Positions 8,209-16,397 of a DNA stretch of 64,000 nucleotides are shown here, piece by piece. Source of the stretch: Arthrobacter_B citreus (GTDB taxonomy: Bacteria > Actinomycetota > Actinomycetes > Actinomycetales > Micrococcaceae); the NCBI RefSeq assembly GCF_042429235.1, contig NZ_JBHMBA010000001.1. One strand, given 5' to 3'. Every line of letters starts with the position of its first letter. The first letter of the stretch is position 1. The notes beneath the pieces are model-generated. The model did no database searches. It had not been told where the DNA came from and saw only the letters and a program-made list of their open reading frames with translations. The position numbers were made by a program, and so were the translations under genes.

Positions 8209-9228
8209 ATGAACCGATCCCCATCCCCTGCCCTTGGCATGCTCCTGGCCGCCGGAATCGCCGGACTTGTCGGTTGTTCCAGCCAGTCCACGCCTTCCGC
8301 GCCTGTGCCGGAGAACAGCACCTCAGCTGCAGCATCAGGGGTGCCGGACGTGTCCGTGTCGTATCCCCTGACTGTGACCAATTGCGGCACCGAAGTGACC
8401 GTTGAAGCGCCGCCCGAACGGATTGTCACGATCAAATCCACGGCGCTGGAAACACTCCTGGCCCTTGGGCTGGGCAGCAAAGTGGTTGGCTCCGCTTTCT
8501 CCGACGGCCCGGTCCCCGAATCACTGGCAGCCGATGCCGCGTCGGTGCCGGTCCTGTCCGACGCGGCGCCCACCCAAGAAGCGGTGCTGGAACGCGAACC
8601 CGACTTTATTTATGCCGGCTGGGAATCGAACCTGAGCTCCGACACCGCCGGCGAGCGCAGTTTCCTGGCATCGCTGGGAGTCGGCAGCTATGTTTCGCCG
8701 GCGGCCTGCCGGGAAGAAGGCATCCCCGGAAAGCTTGGTTTTGAGGACGTGTTTGCACACATCACCGAGGCCGGAGCCATCTTCGGTGCCCCCGACGCCG
8801 CAGCGGCGCTGATTGCCGAACAGCGCCGGGTGCTCGACGGCGTGACGCCCGCGGGCGGAGGCCAGAGTGCCTTTTGGTTCTCCTCGGGACGGGACACCCC
8901 GTATGCGGGAGCCGGGCTCGGCGCCCCGCAGATGATGATGGAGGAGCTCGGCCTGGAGAACATCGCGGCGGACGTCGAAGAGTCCTGGGCATCGCTGAGC
9001 TGGGAAACCGTGGTTGCCGCCAATCCGGACGTCATTGTCCTCGTGGACTCGGACCGCAACACCGCAGAGTCCAAGAAAGAACTGCTCGCCTCCATGCCGG
9101 CTACGGCAAACATGGACGCAGTGGTGAACGAACGCTACGTCATCCTGCCTTTCGCCGCGGGAGAAGCCGGAGTGCGGAACGCCGAGGCCGTGGCAGACCT
9201 CGCCGAGCAGCTCTCCGCACTGCCATGA
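8209..9228 (+). CDS. F420-0 ABC transporter, substrate-binding lipoprotein
   Basis: Periplasmic-binding-protein-like lipoprotein of 339 aa of the iron-siderophore/B12 (BtuF) class, with lipobox GLVGC (Cys23). The domain start VEAPPERIVTIKSTALETLLALGLG and the long helical linker are typical. Within this class, proteins next to cofE have been proposed as receptors for coenzyme F420-0 (TIGRFAM models TIGR03868/03869/03873). Its three-gene operon converges on cofE, which fits that proposal. A cobalamin or siderophore receptor is the alternative. Its last codons overlap the permease start (ATGA). Confidence 0.82.
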   Translation: MNRSPSPALGMLLAAGIAGLVGCSSQSTPSAPVPENSTSAAASGVPDVSVSYPLTVTNCGTEVTVEAPPERIVTIKSTALETLLALGLGSKVVGSAFSDGPVPESLAADAASVPVLSDAAPTQEAVLEREPDFIYAGWESNLSSDTAGERSFLASLGVGSYVSPAACREEGIPGKLGFEDVFAHITEAGAIFGAPDAAAALIAEQRRVLDGVTPAGGGQSAFWFSSGRDTPYAGAGLGAPQMMMEELGLENIAADVEESWASLSWETVVAANPDVIVLVDSDRNTAESKKELLASMPATANMDAVVNERYVILPFAAGEAGVRNAEAVADLAEQLSALP

Positions 9229-10307
9229 CCTCTGTGCGCACCCGGTCCCGGCCCCTCCCGGGGGCGGCTGCACTTGAGATGCCGGGTCCGCCGCCCCGCC
9301 GCCGGTTCCGCACCGGACCGGCGGCGGTGTTCCTTGCCGCCGTCCTCGTCTTTTCCATCGCGGCGGCAACCGCGGTGGGGCCGGCGGACATCAGCGTTGC
9401 TGATGCCTTCCGCACCATTGGCGCCCATCTGGGGTTCGGCGCAAGCCCGCTGTCCGTGCTGCATGACGGCATTATTTGGGAGCTCCGGCTGCCCCGGGTG
9501 CTGACAGCGGCCGCAGTGGGCGCCGGGCTGGCGGTCAGCGGCGCAGTCATGCAGGCGCTGACCCGCAATGCTCTGGCCGACCCCTACCTGCTGGGGCTGT
9601 CCTCCGGAGCGTCGCTGGGCGCCGTCTGCGTGGTGCTGCTGGGCCTGCAACTGCTGCTGCCGGTGGCAGCCTTTATCGGCGCGCTGGCGGCCCTGGCGGC
9701 AACCCTGCTGCTGGCCCGGCTGGCCGGGGGCCTGACGCCGTCGCGCACCGTTTTGGCCGGGGTGGCCGTCTCCTCGCTGGGCAGCGCACTGACCAGCCTG
9801 GTGATTTTCTGGACGGCCACCGGAGATTCCTACCGGAACATCCTGGGCTGGCTGCTCGGATCGCTCAGCGGCGCGCAGTGGTTCAGTGCCGGGATTGCCG
9901 CCGCTGCGCTGCTGGTGGTGGGCGTGCCGCTGCTGGCGTCGTCCCGGATCCTGGACGGTTTCGCGTTCGGCGACGACGCCGCCTCGGCTCTGGGCATCAA
10001 TGTGCCGGCGGTGCGGTGGACCATGCTGGCCGGCACGGCTCTGCTGACCGGTGCCATGGTGTCCGTCAGCGGATCCATTGGGTTTATCGGGTTGGTGTTT
10101 CCCCATGTCGTGCGGATGATCGCCGGCCCCGGGCACCGCTCGCTGCTGCCGCTGTCCGCCCTGCTCGGGGCAATCTTCCTGATTTGGGCCGACACCGCGG
10201 CGCGGTTTGCGTTTGAGCCCCGGGAGCTTCCCGTGGGCGTGGTGACCGCAGTTATCGGTGCGCCGGTGTTCGCATACGTGCTTGCGCGGCGGAAGGGCGG
10301 GGCATGA
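9225..10307 (+). CDS. F420-0 ABC transporter, FecCD-type permease
   Basis: FecCD/BtuC-family membrane permease of 360 aa with about ten hydrophobic helices and the characteristic segments LRLPRVLTAAAVGAGLAVSG, ADPYLLGLSSGASLGA and SIGFIGLVFPHVVR. The ATG at 9225 overlaps the receptor stop by 4 nt, and it in turn overlaps the ATPase start by 4 nt, so all three are coupled. A 40-residue charged and Pro-rich N-terminus precedes the first helix. F420-0 as substrate is inferred from the neighbourhood. Confidence 0.85.
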   Translation: MTSVRTRSRPLPGAAALEMPGPPPRRRFRTGPAAVFLAAVLVFSIAAATAVGPADISVADAFRTIGAHLGFGASPLSVLHDGIIWELRLPRVLTAAAVGAGLAVSGAVMQALTRNALADPYLLGLSSGASLGAVCVVLLGLQLLLPVAAFIGALAALAATLLLARLAGGLTPSRTVLAGVAVSSLGSALTSLVIFWTATGDSYRNILGWLLGSLSGAQWFSAGIAAAALLVVGVPLLASSRILDGFAFGDDAASALGINVPAVRWTMLAGTALLTGAMVSVSGSIGFIGLVFPHVVRMIAGPGHRSLLPLSALLGAIFLIWADTAARFAFEPRELPVGVVTAVIGAPVFAYVLARRKGGA

Positions 10308-11143
10308 ACACGCCAATGCTTCAGGCCGCAGCCCTGGACGTGTCCCTGGGCGGAAAACTCGTGGTGGACGGGGTGGACTGCACGGTTCCCGTAGGCGCCT
10401 TGTCTGCCCTGGTCGGGCCCAACGGTGCCGGTAAGTCCACGCTGCTCCGCGCGCTGGCCGGCGTCGTTCCCGTGCGCCGCGGAACGGTGCTGTGGGATGG
10501 CCGTGATCTGCTGCGGCTGCCGCGCCGCGAACGCGCCCGCATTGCCGCCCTGGCGGAGCAGGAATCAGGCACTGATACGCCCCTGACCGTGCGGGACGTG
10601 GTCTCGCTGGGGACTATGCCGCACCGGCCGCTGCTGGGATTTGGCGGCAGCGAAGACGACGCCGATGTGGCCAGGGCCCTGCATTCAGCCGGCGTTCCGC
10701 AGCTTGCGGACCGGTTGTTCAGCGAACTGTCCGGCGGGCAGCGGCAGCGGGTCCAGCTGGCCCGTGCTCTGGCCCAGAAACCCCGGCTGCTGCTCCTTGA
10801 TGAACCGACGAACCATCTGGATCCGCATGCCCAGCTCACCACGCTGCACCTGATGCGGCGGCTTGCCGGCGAGGGCATGGCCGTTATTGCCGCACTGCAT
10901 GATTTGACGCACGCCGCCGCGCACTGTGACCACGTTATTGTCCTGGCCGCAGGCGCCGTGGTGGCCGCCGGTGATCCCCGGTCCGTCCTGACCGCCGAGC
11001 TGATCCGGGCGGTGTACGGCGTGGAAGCCCACGTGCTGGAGCACCCGGCCACCGGACGGCCGCTGATCGCGCTGTCCCTTTCAACGGAAGCAGGAACCGC
11101 CCGGGACAGTTCCCAACAGTCCTACTTCGGTTCCTCCGCCTGA
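10304..11143 (+). CDS. F420-0 ABC transporter, ATP-binding protein
   Basis: FepC/BtuD-type ATPase of 279 aa. Walker A GPNGAGKST, signature LSGGQRQR, Walker B LLLLDEP with the D-loop TNHLDP, and the H-loop LHDL are intact. The start at 10304 overlaps the permease stop. The 3' end overlaps the 3' end of convergent cofE by 22 nt, an arrangement that tightly links the import and glutamylation genes. Confidence 0.88.
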   Translation: MNTPMLQAAALDVSLGGKLVVDGVDCTVPVGALSALVGPNGAGKSTLLRALAGVVPVRRGTVLWDGRDLLRLPRRERARIAALAEQESGTDTPLTVRDVVSLGTMPHRPLLGFGGSEDDADVARALHSAGVPQLADRLFSELSGGQRQRVQLARALAQKPRLLLLDEPTNHLDPHAQLTTLHLMRRLAGEGMAVIAALHDLTHAAAHCDHVIVLAAGAVVAAGDPRSVLTAELIRAVYGVEAHVLEHPATGRPLIALSLSTEAGTARDSSQQSYFGSSA

Positions 11144-12084
11144 GCTTTCCCGGGTGCTTCCCCCGGGTCCTGCGCCGGGTCTTTCCCCGGATCCTGCGCC
11201 GGGTCTTTCCCCGGACCATCCGCCGGGTCTTCCTCCGGAACCCGCAGCAGGTCCTCCCCCGGAACCGGCAGCCCGTTCTCGCGGCATGCCGCAGCATAGC
11301 CCTCACGCCACGCCTCATCGCTGCCCAGCCGGAACATGTCCTGCTCGGCCGGGCGGATCAGCGACCGGGCGCCGTCGTTCCTGGAGCCGCCCTCATTTCG
11401 GGACCTCTGCCCTTGCGGATGCACCAGCTCCGGCATGCCGCGGAGCACCGCCACGGGGCACTGGCTGGTCTTGCCCTTGATGAGGTCCGCGGCCGCCGCG
11501 ATTTCGTCCGCGACGGCGGTCATGGTCGCCTTCATCTGCTGCCCAAAGGTGTCGTGGCTTCCGCGCAGGTCGGTAATGACATCCACGCCGGCAGCGCCGA
11601 TGGCGGCATCGGTCTGCCCCTCGCGCCAGGCCCGGCCCATCGTGTCGGTGATGACCACCCCGACGTCGAAGCCCAGAGCCCTCCGCAGCCCAGCACACAG
11701 TGCCCGCGCCGACGCATCCGGGTCCACGGGCAGCAGCAGTACCGTGCCGGCCGGGGTGTTGCTGTTGTCAACGCCTGCCGCCGCGGCCACAATGCCCAGC
11801 TTGTTCTCCACGATCCGGGTCACGCCGCCGGGATGAACCCTGCTGGCGACGAGCCGAACGGTCTCCTCGGTGATGGCCTGCTCCCGGTCTTCTGCCGGCA
11901 GCTGGCGTCCCTCGGCCTTGGACACGATCTTGGAAGTGACCACCAGGATGTCGCCGGGTTGCAGCGCAGCCTCAGGATCGGCTCCGGCGGCCGCTGCTGC
12001 CGCGGCCAGGATGACCGTTGTCAGGTCCGTTCCGGGGGCAATTTCCGCGATACCTGGAAGCGTGAACAGTGTGATGCTGCGCAT
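11122..12084 (-). CDS. cofE: Coenzyme F420-0:L-glutamate ligase
   Basis: Ligase of 320 aa that adds gamma-linked glutamates to F420-0, using GTP and divalent metal. The family start ITLFTLPGIAEIAPGTDL, the motif GDILVVTSKIVSKAEGR, the metal-site region TDTMGRAWREGQTD and IGAAGVDV are all visible. The ATG at 12084 is chosen because it lies 4 nt after the stop of the upstream LLM gene; longer frames would overlap it. There is no FMN-reductase domain as in mycobacterial FbiB. The last 45 residues are a Pro/Asp/Gly-rich repeat tail (DPAQDPGK units) outside the conserved fold. Confidence 0.92.
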   Translation of the reverse strand: MRSITLFTLPGIAEIAPGTDLTTVILAAAAAAAGADPEAALQPGDILVVTSKIVSKAEGRQLPAEDREQAITEETVRLVASRVHPGGVTRIVENKLGIVAAAAGVDNSNTPAGTVLLLPVDPDASARALCAGLRRALGFDVGVVITDTMGRAWREGQTDAAIGAAGVDVITDLRGSHDTFGQQMKATMTAVADEIAAAADLIKGKTSQCPVAVLRGMPELVHPQGQRSRNEGGSRNDGARSLIRPAEQDMFRLGSDEAWREGYAAACRENGLPVPGEDLLRVPEEDPADGPGKDPAQDPGKDPAQDPGEAPGKAQAEEPK

Positions 12085-12088
12085 CGGC

Positions 12089-13093
12089 TCAGCGGCTGAG
12101 GGCGGGCAGAACGCTGCGGGAGAAGACATCAATCCACTCCCGCTGGTTCCGTCCCACGTTGTGCAGGTAGATGCGGTCAAAGCCCAGATCGACAAACTTC
12201 TGGATGTAGGCCCGGTGCACGTCGGGGTCGCTGGAGATCACCAGCCGTCCCTCGAAGTCTTCGGGGCGCACGAGCTTGGCCATCTGTTCCAGCTCGAACG
12301 GCGAACGGATGTCGCCCTTGGGGAACTTCATGCCGCCGTTGGGCCATTCCACCATGGCGTTGGTCAGGGCTTCCTCGTCCGTCTCGGCCCAGCTCATATG
12401 CAGCTGAAGGACCTTGGGCATGGTGTCCGGGTCCTTGCCGGCCTCGCGCGCTCCGGCGTCGAACCGGTCAAAGAGCATGCCGATCTTTTCCAGCGGAGCC
12501 CCCACCGTAATCAGCCCGTCGGCGTGCCGGCCGGCCCGCTTTGCCGTCACCGGACCCGCAGTGGCGACCAGGATTTCGGGTGCCACCTCTGGCATGGTCC
12601 ACAGCCGGGTGGATTCCATCTTGTAGAACTCACCCTTGTGCCGCACATCCTTGCCGGCAAGGGAATTGGTGAAGAGTTTGCTGATGATTTCGATGGCCTC
12701 GAACATCCGGTTGATCCGCTCGGGGGCTTCGGGCCAGTACTGCGCCGTGATGTGCTCATTCAGCGCTTCTCCCGATCCCAGCCCCAGCCAGTGCCGGCCC
12801 GGATACATGGCGGCCAGGGTTGCTGACGCCTGCGCCACCATCGCCGGGTGCCAGCGGAAGGTGGGAGCGGTGACCCCGGGACCAATATCGCCCTTGGTCC
12901 GTTCACCGAGTGCCGATAAGACATTCCAGACAAATGCCGATTGCCCCTGTGCCGGCACCCAGGGCTGGAAATGATCCGCCGCCATGACTCCGGAAAAACC
13001 TTTGCTTTCAGCATATTCCGCGAGCGCCACCGCTTCAGTGGGATGGAACTGCTCGAGCATTGCCGCGTAACCGATTGTTAGAGAAGAAGTCAT
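12089..13093 (-). CDS. F420-dependent LLM-class oxidoreductase, glucose-6-phosphate dehydrogenase-like (TIGR03557 type)
   Basis: Luciferase-like barrel enzyme of 334 aa with SLTIGYAAMLEQF, MAADHFQPWVPAQGQS and HWLGLGSGEALNEH, features of the F420-dependent glucose-6-phosphate dehydrogenase (Fgd)-related group. Most members of this group are of unproven substrate. The ATG at 13093 follows an AGGAT ribosome site, and upstream codons are not conserved. cofE starts 4 nt downstream, so a probable F420 user is co-transcribed with the enzyme that finishes the cofactor. Confidence 0.87.
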   Translation of the reverse strand: MTSSLTIGYAAMLEQFHPTEAVALAEYAESKGFSGVMAADHFQPWVPAQGQSAFVWNVLSALGERTKGDIGPGVTAPTFRWHPAMVAQASATLAAMYPGRHWLGLGSGEALNEHITAQYWPEAPERINRMFEAIEIISKLFTNSLAGKDVRHKGEFYKMESTRLWTMPEVAPEILVATAGPVTAKRAGRHADGLITVGAPLEKIGMLFDRFDAGAREAGKDPDTMPKVLQLHMSWAETDEEALTNAMVEWPNGGMKFPKGDIRSPFELEQMAKLVRPEDFEGRLVISSDPDVHRAYIQKFVDLGFDRIYLHNVGRNQREWIDVFSRSVLPALSR

Positions 13094-13382
13094 AAACACA
13101 TCCTGACAGCCAAAGATTTCGAAAGGGAAAACACACGTTTCCATTGGAATAAGGCAGTAGCGCGTCGGCTTGCGGGAACACCGTGAGGCCCATCCTAGGG
13201 GGTGGTGGAGGAGTCGGGCCTCAGCGTGACGCCCCAAGTTGATTCCCCCTGCAACTTCAGCCTCCCAGCATCCCAGCCCCGCATCACACCCCCGACTTCA
13301 CCCCTGCAATATCACTCCCCGCATCACAGCGGCGGGTTCTTTTACGATGGTGGGACCGAACACGCTTCCCGGAAGGCCACAG
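13094..13382. promoter_or_regulatory. Divergent spacer between LLM/cofE operon and GH15 gene
   Basis: About 290 bases between divergent genes. It must hold both promoters, but I cannot pick a convincing -35/-10 pair. The stretch 13250-13330 is C-rich with imprecise repeats around CATCACACC/CATCACAGC and no coding signature. Confidence 0.35.
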
Positions 13383-15188
13383 ATGCGCAAGGACTCCCCC
13401 GACCAGAACTTCTCCGACGAACGCCTCGACGGATACGCGGCCTTGCGTTCCTATGCGGCAATCGGAGATGGACGCACAGTCGCCTTGGTGGCAAGGGACG
13501 GTTCAGTGGACTGGTATCCAACGCCGGACCTCGATTCCGTTCCGACCTTCGCAGCCTTGCTGGACAACGAACACGGCGGCCGGATTGAGCTGCGCCCGGT
13601 GGCGGAATTCTCGGTGGAGCGGGCCTATGTGGACAGCACCAACGTTTTGGCCACCACCTTCACCACCGCTTCGGGCCGGGTACGGGTCACCGATTCCCTC
13701 AATACCGGTGTCGCCGGGCGGCTGCCATGGGGCGAACTGGCCCGGCGGATCGAAGGACTGGAGGGCACCGTGGAAATGCGGTGGGCGGTGCAGCCGGGCA
13801 ACTGTTTCGGCACCGCATCCCCCTGGGTGGAAAACAGTGCGCACGGCCCGGTGCTCCAGGCACAGCAGGCCACCATCGGGGTGCGCGGCCTTAACCACGG
13901 CTCGGAAGAGGTCTCGGACCGCAGCATTTCCGGCACCTTCACCACATCCCCGGATTCCCGGCATTTGGTGGCGGTTGTATCCACCCACGACGAGCCCCTG
14001 GCGCTGCCGGATCCGGAAACCGTGGACGCCGGCGTCGACCGCACCATCGCCAACTGGCAGAGCTGGATGAAGGAGTTTTCCTATGACGGGCCGTGGGCGG
14101 ACGCGGTGCAGCGCAGCGCGCTGGCGCTAAAGCTGCTGATCCACAGCCCCTCCGGAGCGGTGGCGGCTGCGGCCACGACGTCGCTGCCGGAGAGCATGGA
14201 CGGCGGCAAGAACTGGGATTACCGCTACGCCTGGGTCCGCGACACCGCCTACACGCTCAACGCCCTGATCCGGTTTGGCTTGCGGGAAGAAGTGCACGCC
14301 GCGGTTGCGGGAATGTTGAAGAGCATCCGCAGCCAGGGCACCGAGCTGCAGGTGTTTACCGCGCTCAACGGCGAAAAGGCACAGGACGCCGAGGAGCTGG
14401 ATATGCCGGGGTGGCGCGGCGTCGGTCCGGTGGTACGCGGCAACAATGCTGCCCGGCAGCTTCAAATGGGTGTTTTTGGCGATCTGTTCAACATTGTCCA
14501 GCTCTATGTGGATGCCGGACACGTCCTGGACACCGGCACCGGGCGGCTGCTGGCGGATCTGGCCGATTTGGCGTGCGACACCTGGCAAAAGCGCGACGCC
14601 GGGATGTGGGAACTGTCCGAGGAGCGCCACTACACCACGTCCAAGCTGGGCTGCTGGCATGCGCTCAGCTGCGCTTCCCATCTGGCTGACCTGGGCCAAA
14701 TTCCCGGGCCCGCGGACCGGTGGCGTGCCGAAAAGGAGCGCATTGCGCACTGGGTCCGGGAAAACTGCTGGTCAGAGGAGCGCGGCAGCTATGTCTGGTA
14801 TCCGGGCTCGGACAAGCTGGACGCCTCCATTCTGCTCCATGCCATCAGCGGGTTCGACCGCAGTGAGCGGATGAGTTCCACCCTTGATGCGCTGCAGGCT
14901 GAGCTGTGCCGCGGTCCGCTGCTGTACCGGTACAGCGGCGCCGAGAAGGAAGAAGGAACCTTTGTGGCCTGCGCGTTTTGGCTGGTGTCCGCCCTGACGC
15001 ACGTCGGCCGCCAGGATGAGGCGGTTCAGCTGATGGATCAGTTGGTTCCCCTGGCCAACGACGTGGGCCTGTACACCGAAATGATCGCTGAGGAGGACCA
15101 CGCTTTTCTGGGAAACTTTCCGCAGGGGCTGTCCCATCTCGCACTGATTACCGCGGCTCTCACCGTGCACGACGCGCGGGAGGAGTGA
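13383..15188 (+). CDS. Glycoside hydrolase family 15 protein (trehalase/glucoamylase-like)
   Basis: Inverting alpha-glucosidase-type enzyme of 601 aa. An N-terminal beta-sandwich (residues 15-250, with RSYAAIGDGRTVALVARDGS) is followed by the (alpha/alpha)6 barrel with the family block NWDYRYAWVRDTAYTLNALI and WELSEERHYTTSKLGCWHAL, which contains a likely catalytic Glu. No signal peptide, so cytosolic; trehalose or short maltodextrin/glucan substrates are the likely options. The ATG at 13383 has GGAAGG six bases upstream. An alternative start at 13347 would add 12 residues. Confidence 0.9.
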   Translation: MRKDSPDQNFSDERLDGYAALRSYAAIGDGRTVALVARDGSVDWYPTPDLDSVPTFAALLDNEHGGRIELRPVAEFSVERAYVDSTNVLATTFTTASGRVRVTDSLNTGVAGRLPWGELARRIEGLEGTVEMRWAVQPGNCFGTASPWVENSAHGPVLQAQQATIGVRGLNHGSEEVSDRSISGTFTTSPDSRHLVAVVSTHDEPLALPDPETVDAGVDRTIANWQSWMKEFSYDGPWADAVQRSALALKLLIHSPSGAVAAAATTSLPESMDGGKNWDYRYAWVRDTAYTLNALIRFGLREEVHAAVAGMLKSIRSQGTELQVFTALNGEKAQDAEELDMPGWRGVGPVVRGNNAARQLQMGVFGDLFNIVQLYVDAGHVLDTGTGRLLADLADLACDTWQKRDAGMWELSEERHYTTSKLGCWHALSCASHLADLGQIPGPADRWRAEKERIAHWVRENCWSEERGSYVWYPGSDKLDASILLHAISGFDRSERMSSTLDALQAELCRGPLLYRYSGAEKEEGTFVACAFWLVSALTHVGRQDEAVQLMDQLVPLANDVGLYTEMIAEEDHAFLGNFPQGLSHLALITAALTVHDAREE

Positions 15189-15251
15189 GGGCGGCGTCGG
15201 GCCTTATTCGTTCCGTACCCGGGCATTTGGTTCCGCACCCGGAAACGAGCG

Positions 15252-16211
15252 CTAGGAGGTGCAGCCCACGCCGTCGCCGTCGCCGTCGAACTTGGGGTCC
15301 CAGCCCGCGTCGCCGGGCCGGATGGGAGCAGCGCCGGCGGCCTTGACCGCGGTGCAGTTCGCGTAGACCGGTACGTTGTCCGGCTGTGCCTGGCTGACGT
15401 CGGTGTTGCCGGTGTCGCCGCTGACTCCGGTGTTCCCGGTGTTCCCGGTGTTCCCGGATACGCTGACCGCCGGCCCCGCGGTTGGTACGGGCTGGTCCGG
15501 GCAGGTGGCTAGGACGCCGGCGGCGGCGTCATGTTCCGCCTGCGTCATCCACAGCCTGTAGTTCGCCTTGACCGCGATCTGGCGGGCCACGTATTCGCAG
15601 CGGAAGGCCTTGTTCGGCGGCAGCCAAGTGGCGGCGTCGGCATCGGATTTGGCACCGTTGGCCGGACCGTCGGCAGCCACCAGGTTCAGGGGGTCGTTGG
15701 CAAACTGGCGCCGCTCTTCGGCGGAGAGCTGCTGCGCGCCCTTCTGCCATGCATCCGAAAGGGCCACGATGTGGTCGATCTGCACCGCTGTGCTGGTTTT
15801 ATTGCCGCGCACAAAGTTGATGGTGGTGCCGGTGTAGGGATCCGTGAAGGTACCCGATGCGACCACGCATTCCTTCGTTCCGTCCTTGTACGCGACGGCG
15901 GTCAGGTCCCGGGCGAGAATGTCGTTGCGGGTATCGCAGCCGTTGCGGTCGACGTCGGCCCACGACGGCCCGAACTGATCCCTGTCATAGCCGGTCTTCG
16001 GTGCCCTGCCCTTGATGGGGAGCGTTTCCAGTTGCTCCGCGGCCGATCCGGCTGCGGTCTCCTGGACTGTGGTGCCATCTGTCCCACCATCCGGGCTGCC
16101 CGCCCCGACGTCGGCGGTGCCGGCCTCCGTCAAAGGAGTACAGGCTGCGGAACCGAAGAGAATTACGGGCAGGGCGATCAGGGACAGAAATTTGGAGCGC
16201 AGAGAAGTCAT
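15252..16211 (-). CDS. Secreted HNH nuclease-like lipoprotein (DUF1524) with excalibur domain
   Basis: Exported lipoprotein of 319 aa: lipobox GSAAC (Cys24), a low-complexity linker to residue 60, a DUF1524/HNH-type domain (YDRDQFGPSWADVDRNGCDTRNDI... then QIDHIVALSDAW and NDPLNLVAADGPANGAKSD), a GNTGNTG repeat linker, and a C-terminal excalibur calcium-binding module ending DPKFDGDGDGVGC. The HNH region has the DHIV and Asn/Asp residues expected of an active nuclease. Such proteins may degrade extracellular DNA for nutrients; that role is inference. The gene stands alone, tail to tail with the GH15 gene. Confidence 0.88.
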   Translation of the reverse strand: MTSLRSKFLSLIALPVILFGSAACTPLTEAGTADVGAGSPDGGTDGTTVQETAAGSAAEQLETLPIKGRAPKTGYDRDQFGPSWADVDRNGCDTRNDILARDLTAVAYKDGTKECVVASGTFTDPYTGTTINFVRGNKTSTAVQIDHIVALSDAWQKGAQQLSAEERRQFANDPLNLVAADGPANGAKSDADAATWLPPNKAFRCEYVARQIAVKANYRLWMTQAEHDAAAGVLATCPDQPVPTAGPAVSVSGNTGNTGNTGVSGDTGNTDVSQAQPDNVPVYANCTAVKAAGAAPIRPGDAGWDPKFDGDGDGVGCTS

Positions 16212-16397
16212 CGTTATTCATTATGGGCGATTATGCGATACGGGTTTTCCGCTGCCTCCGGGCAGGGTGAACCCTATGGGGAAATCACGGGGCGAATCGC
16301 GGGATAGAGTCAGCATGCGCGGCAGAAGCCGCTCAGCACCCGTTTGTCCGGCCGGCAGCAAGACATTCCGGCTTTTCTCCGTTGAACAGGAACACCC

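Noticed and set aside
16012..16397. Upstream extension of the subtilase frame to 16012
   Set aside because: This part is antisense to the HNH lipoprotein gene and spacer, encodes Arg/Pro-rich non-family sequence and no signal peptide.
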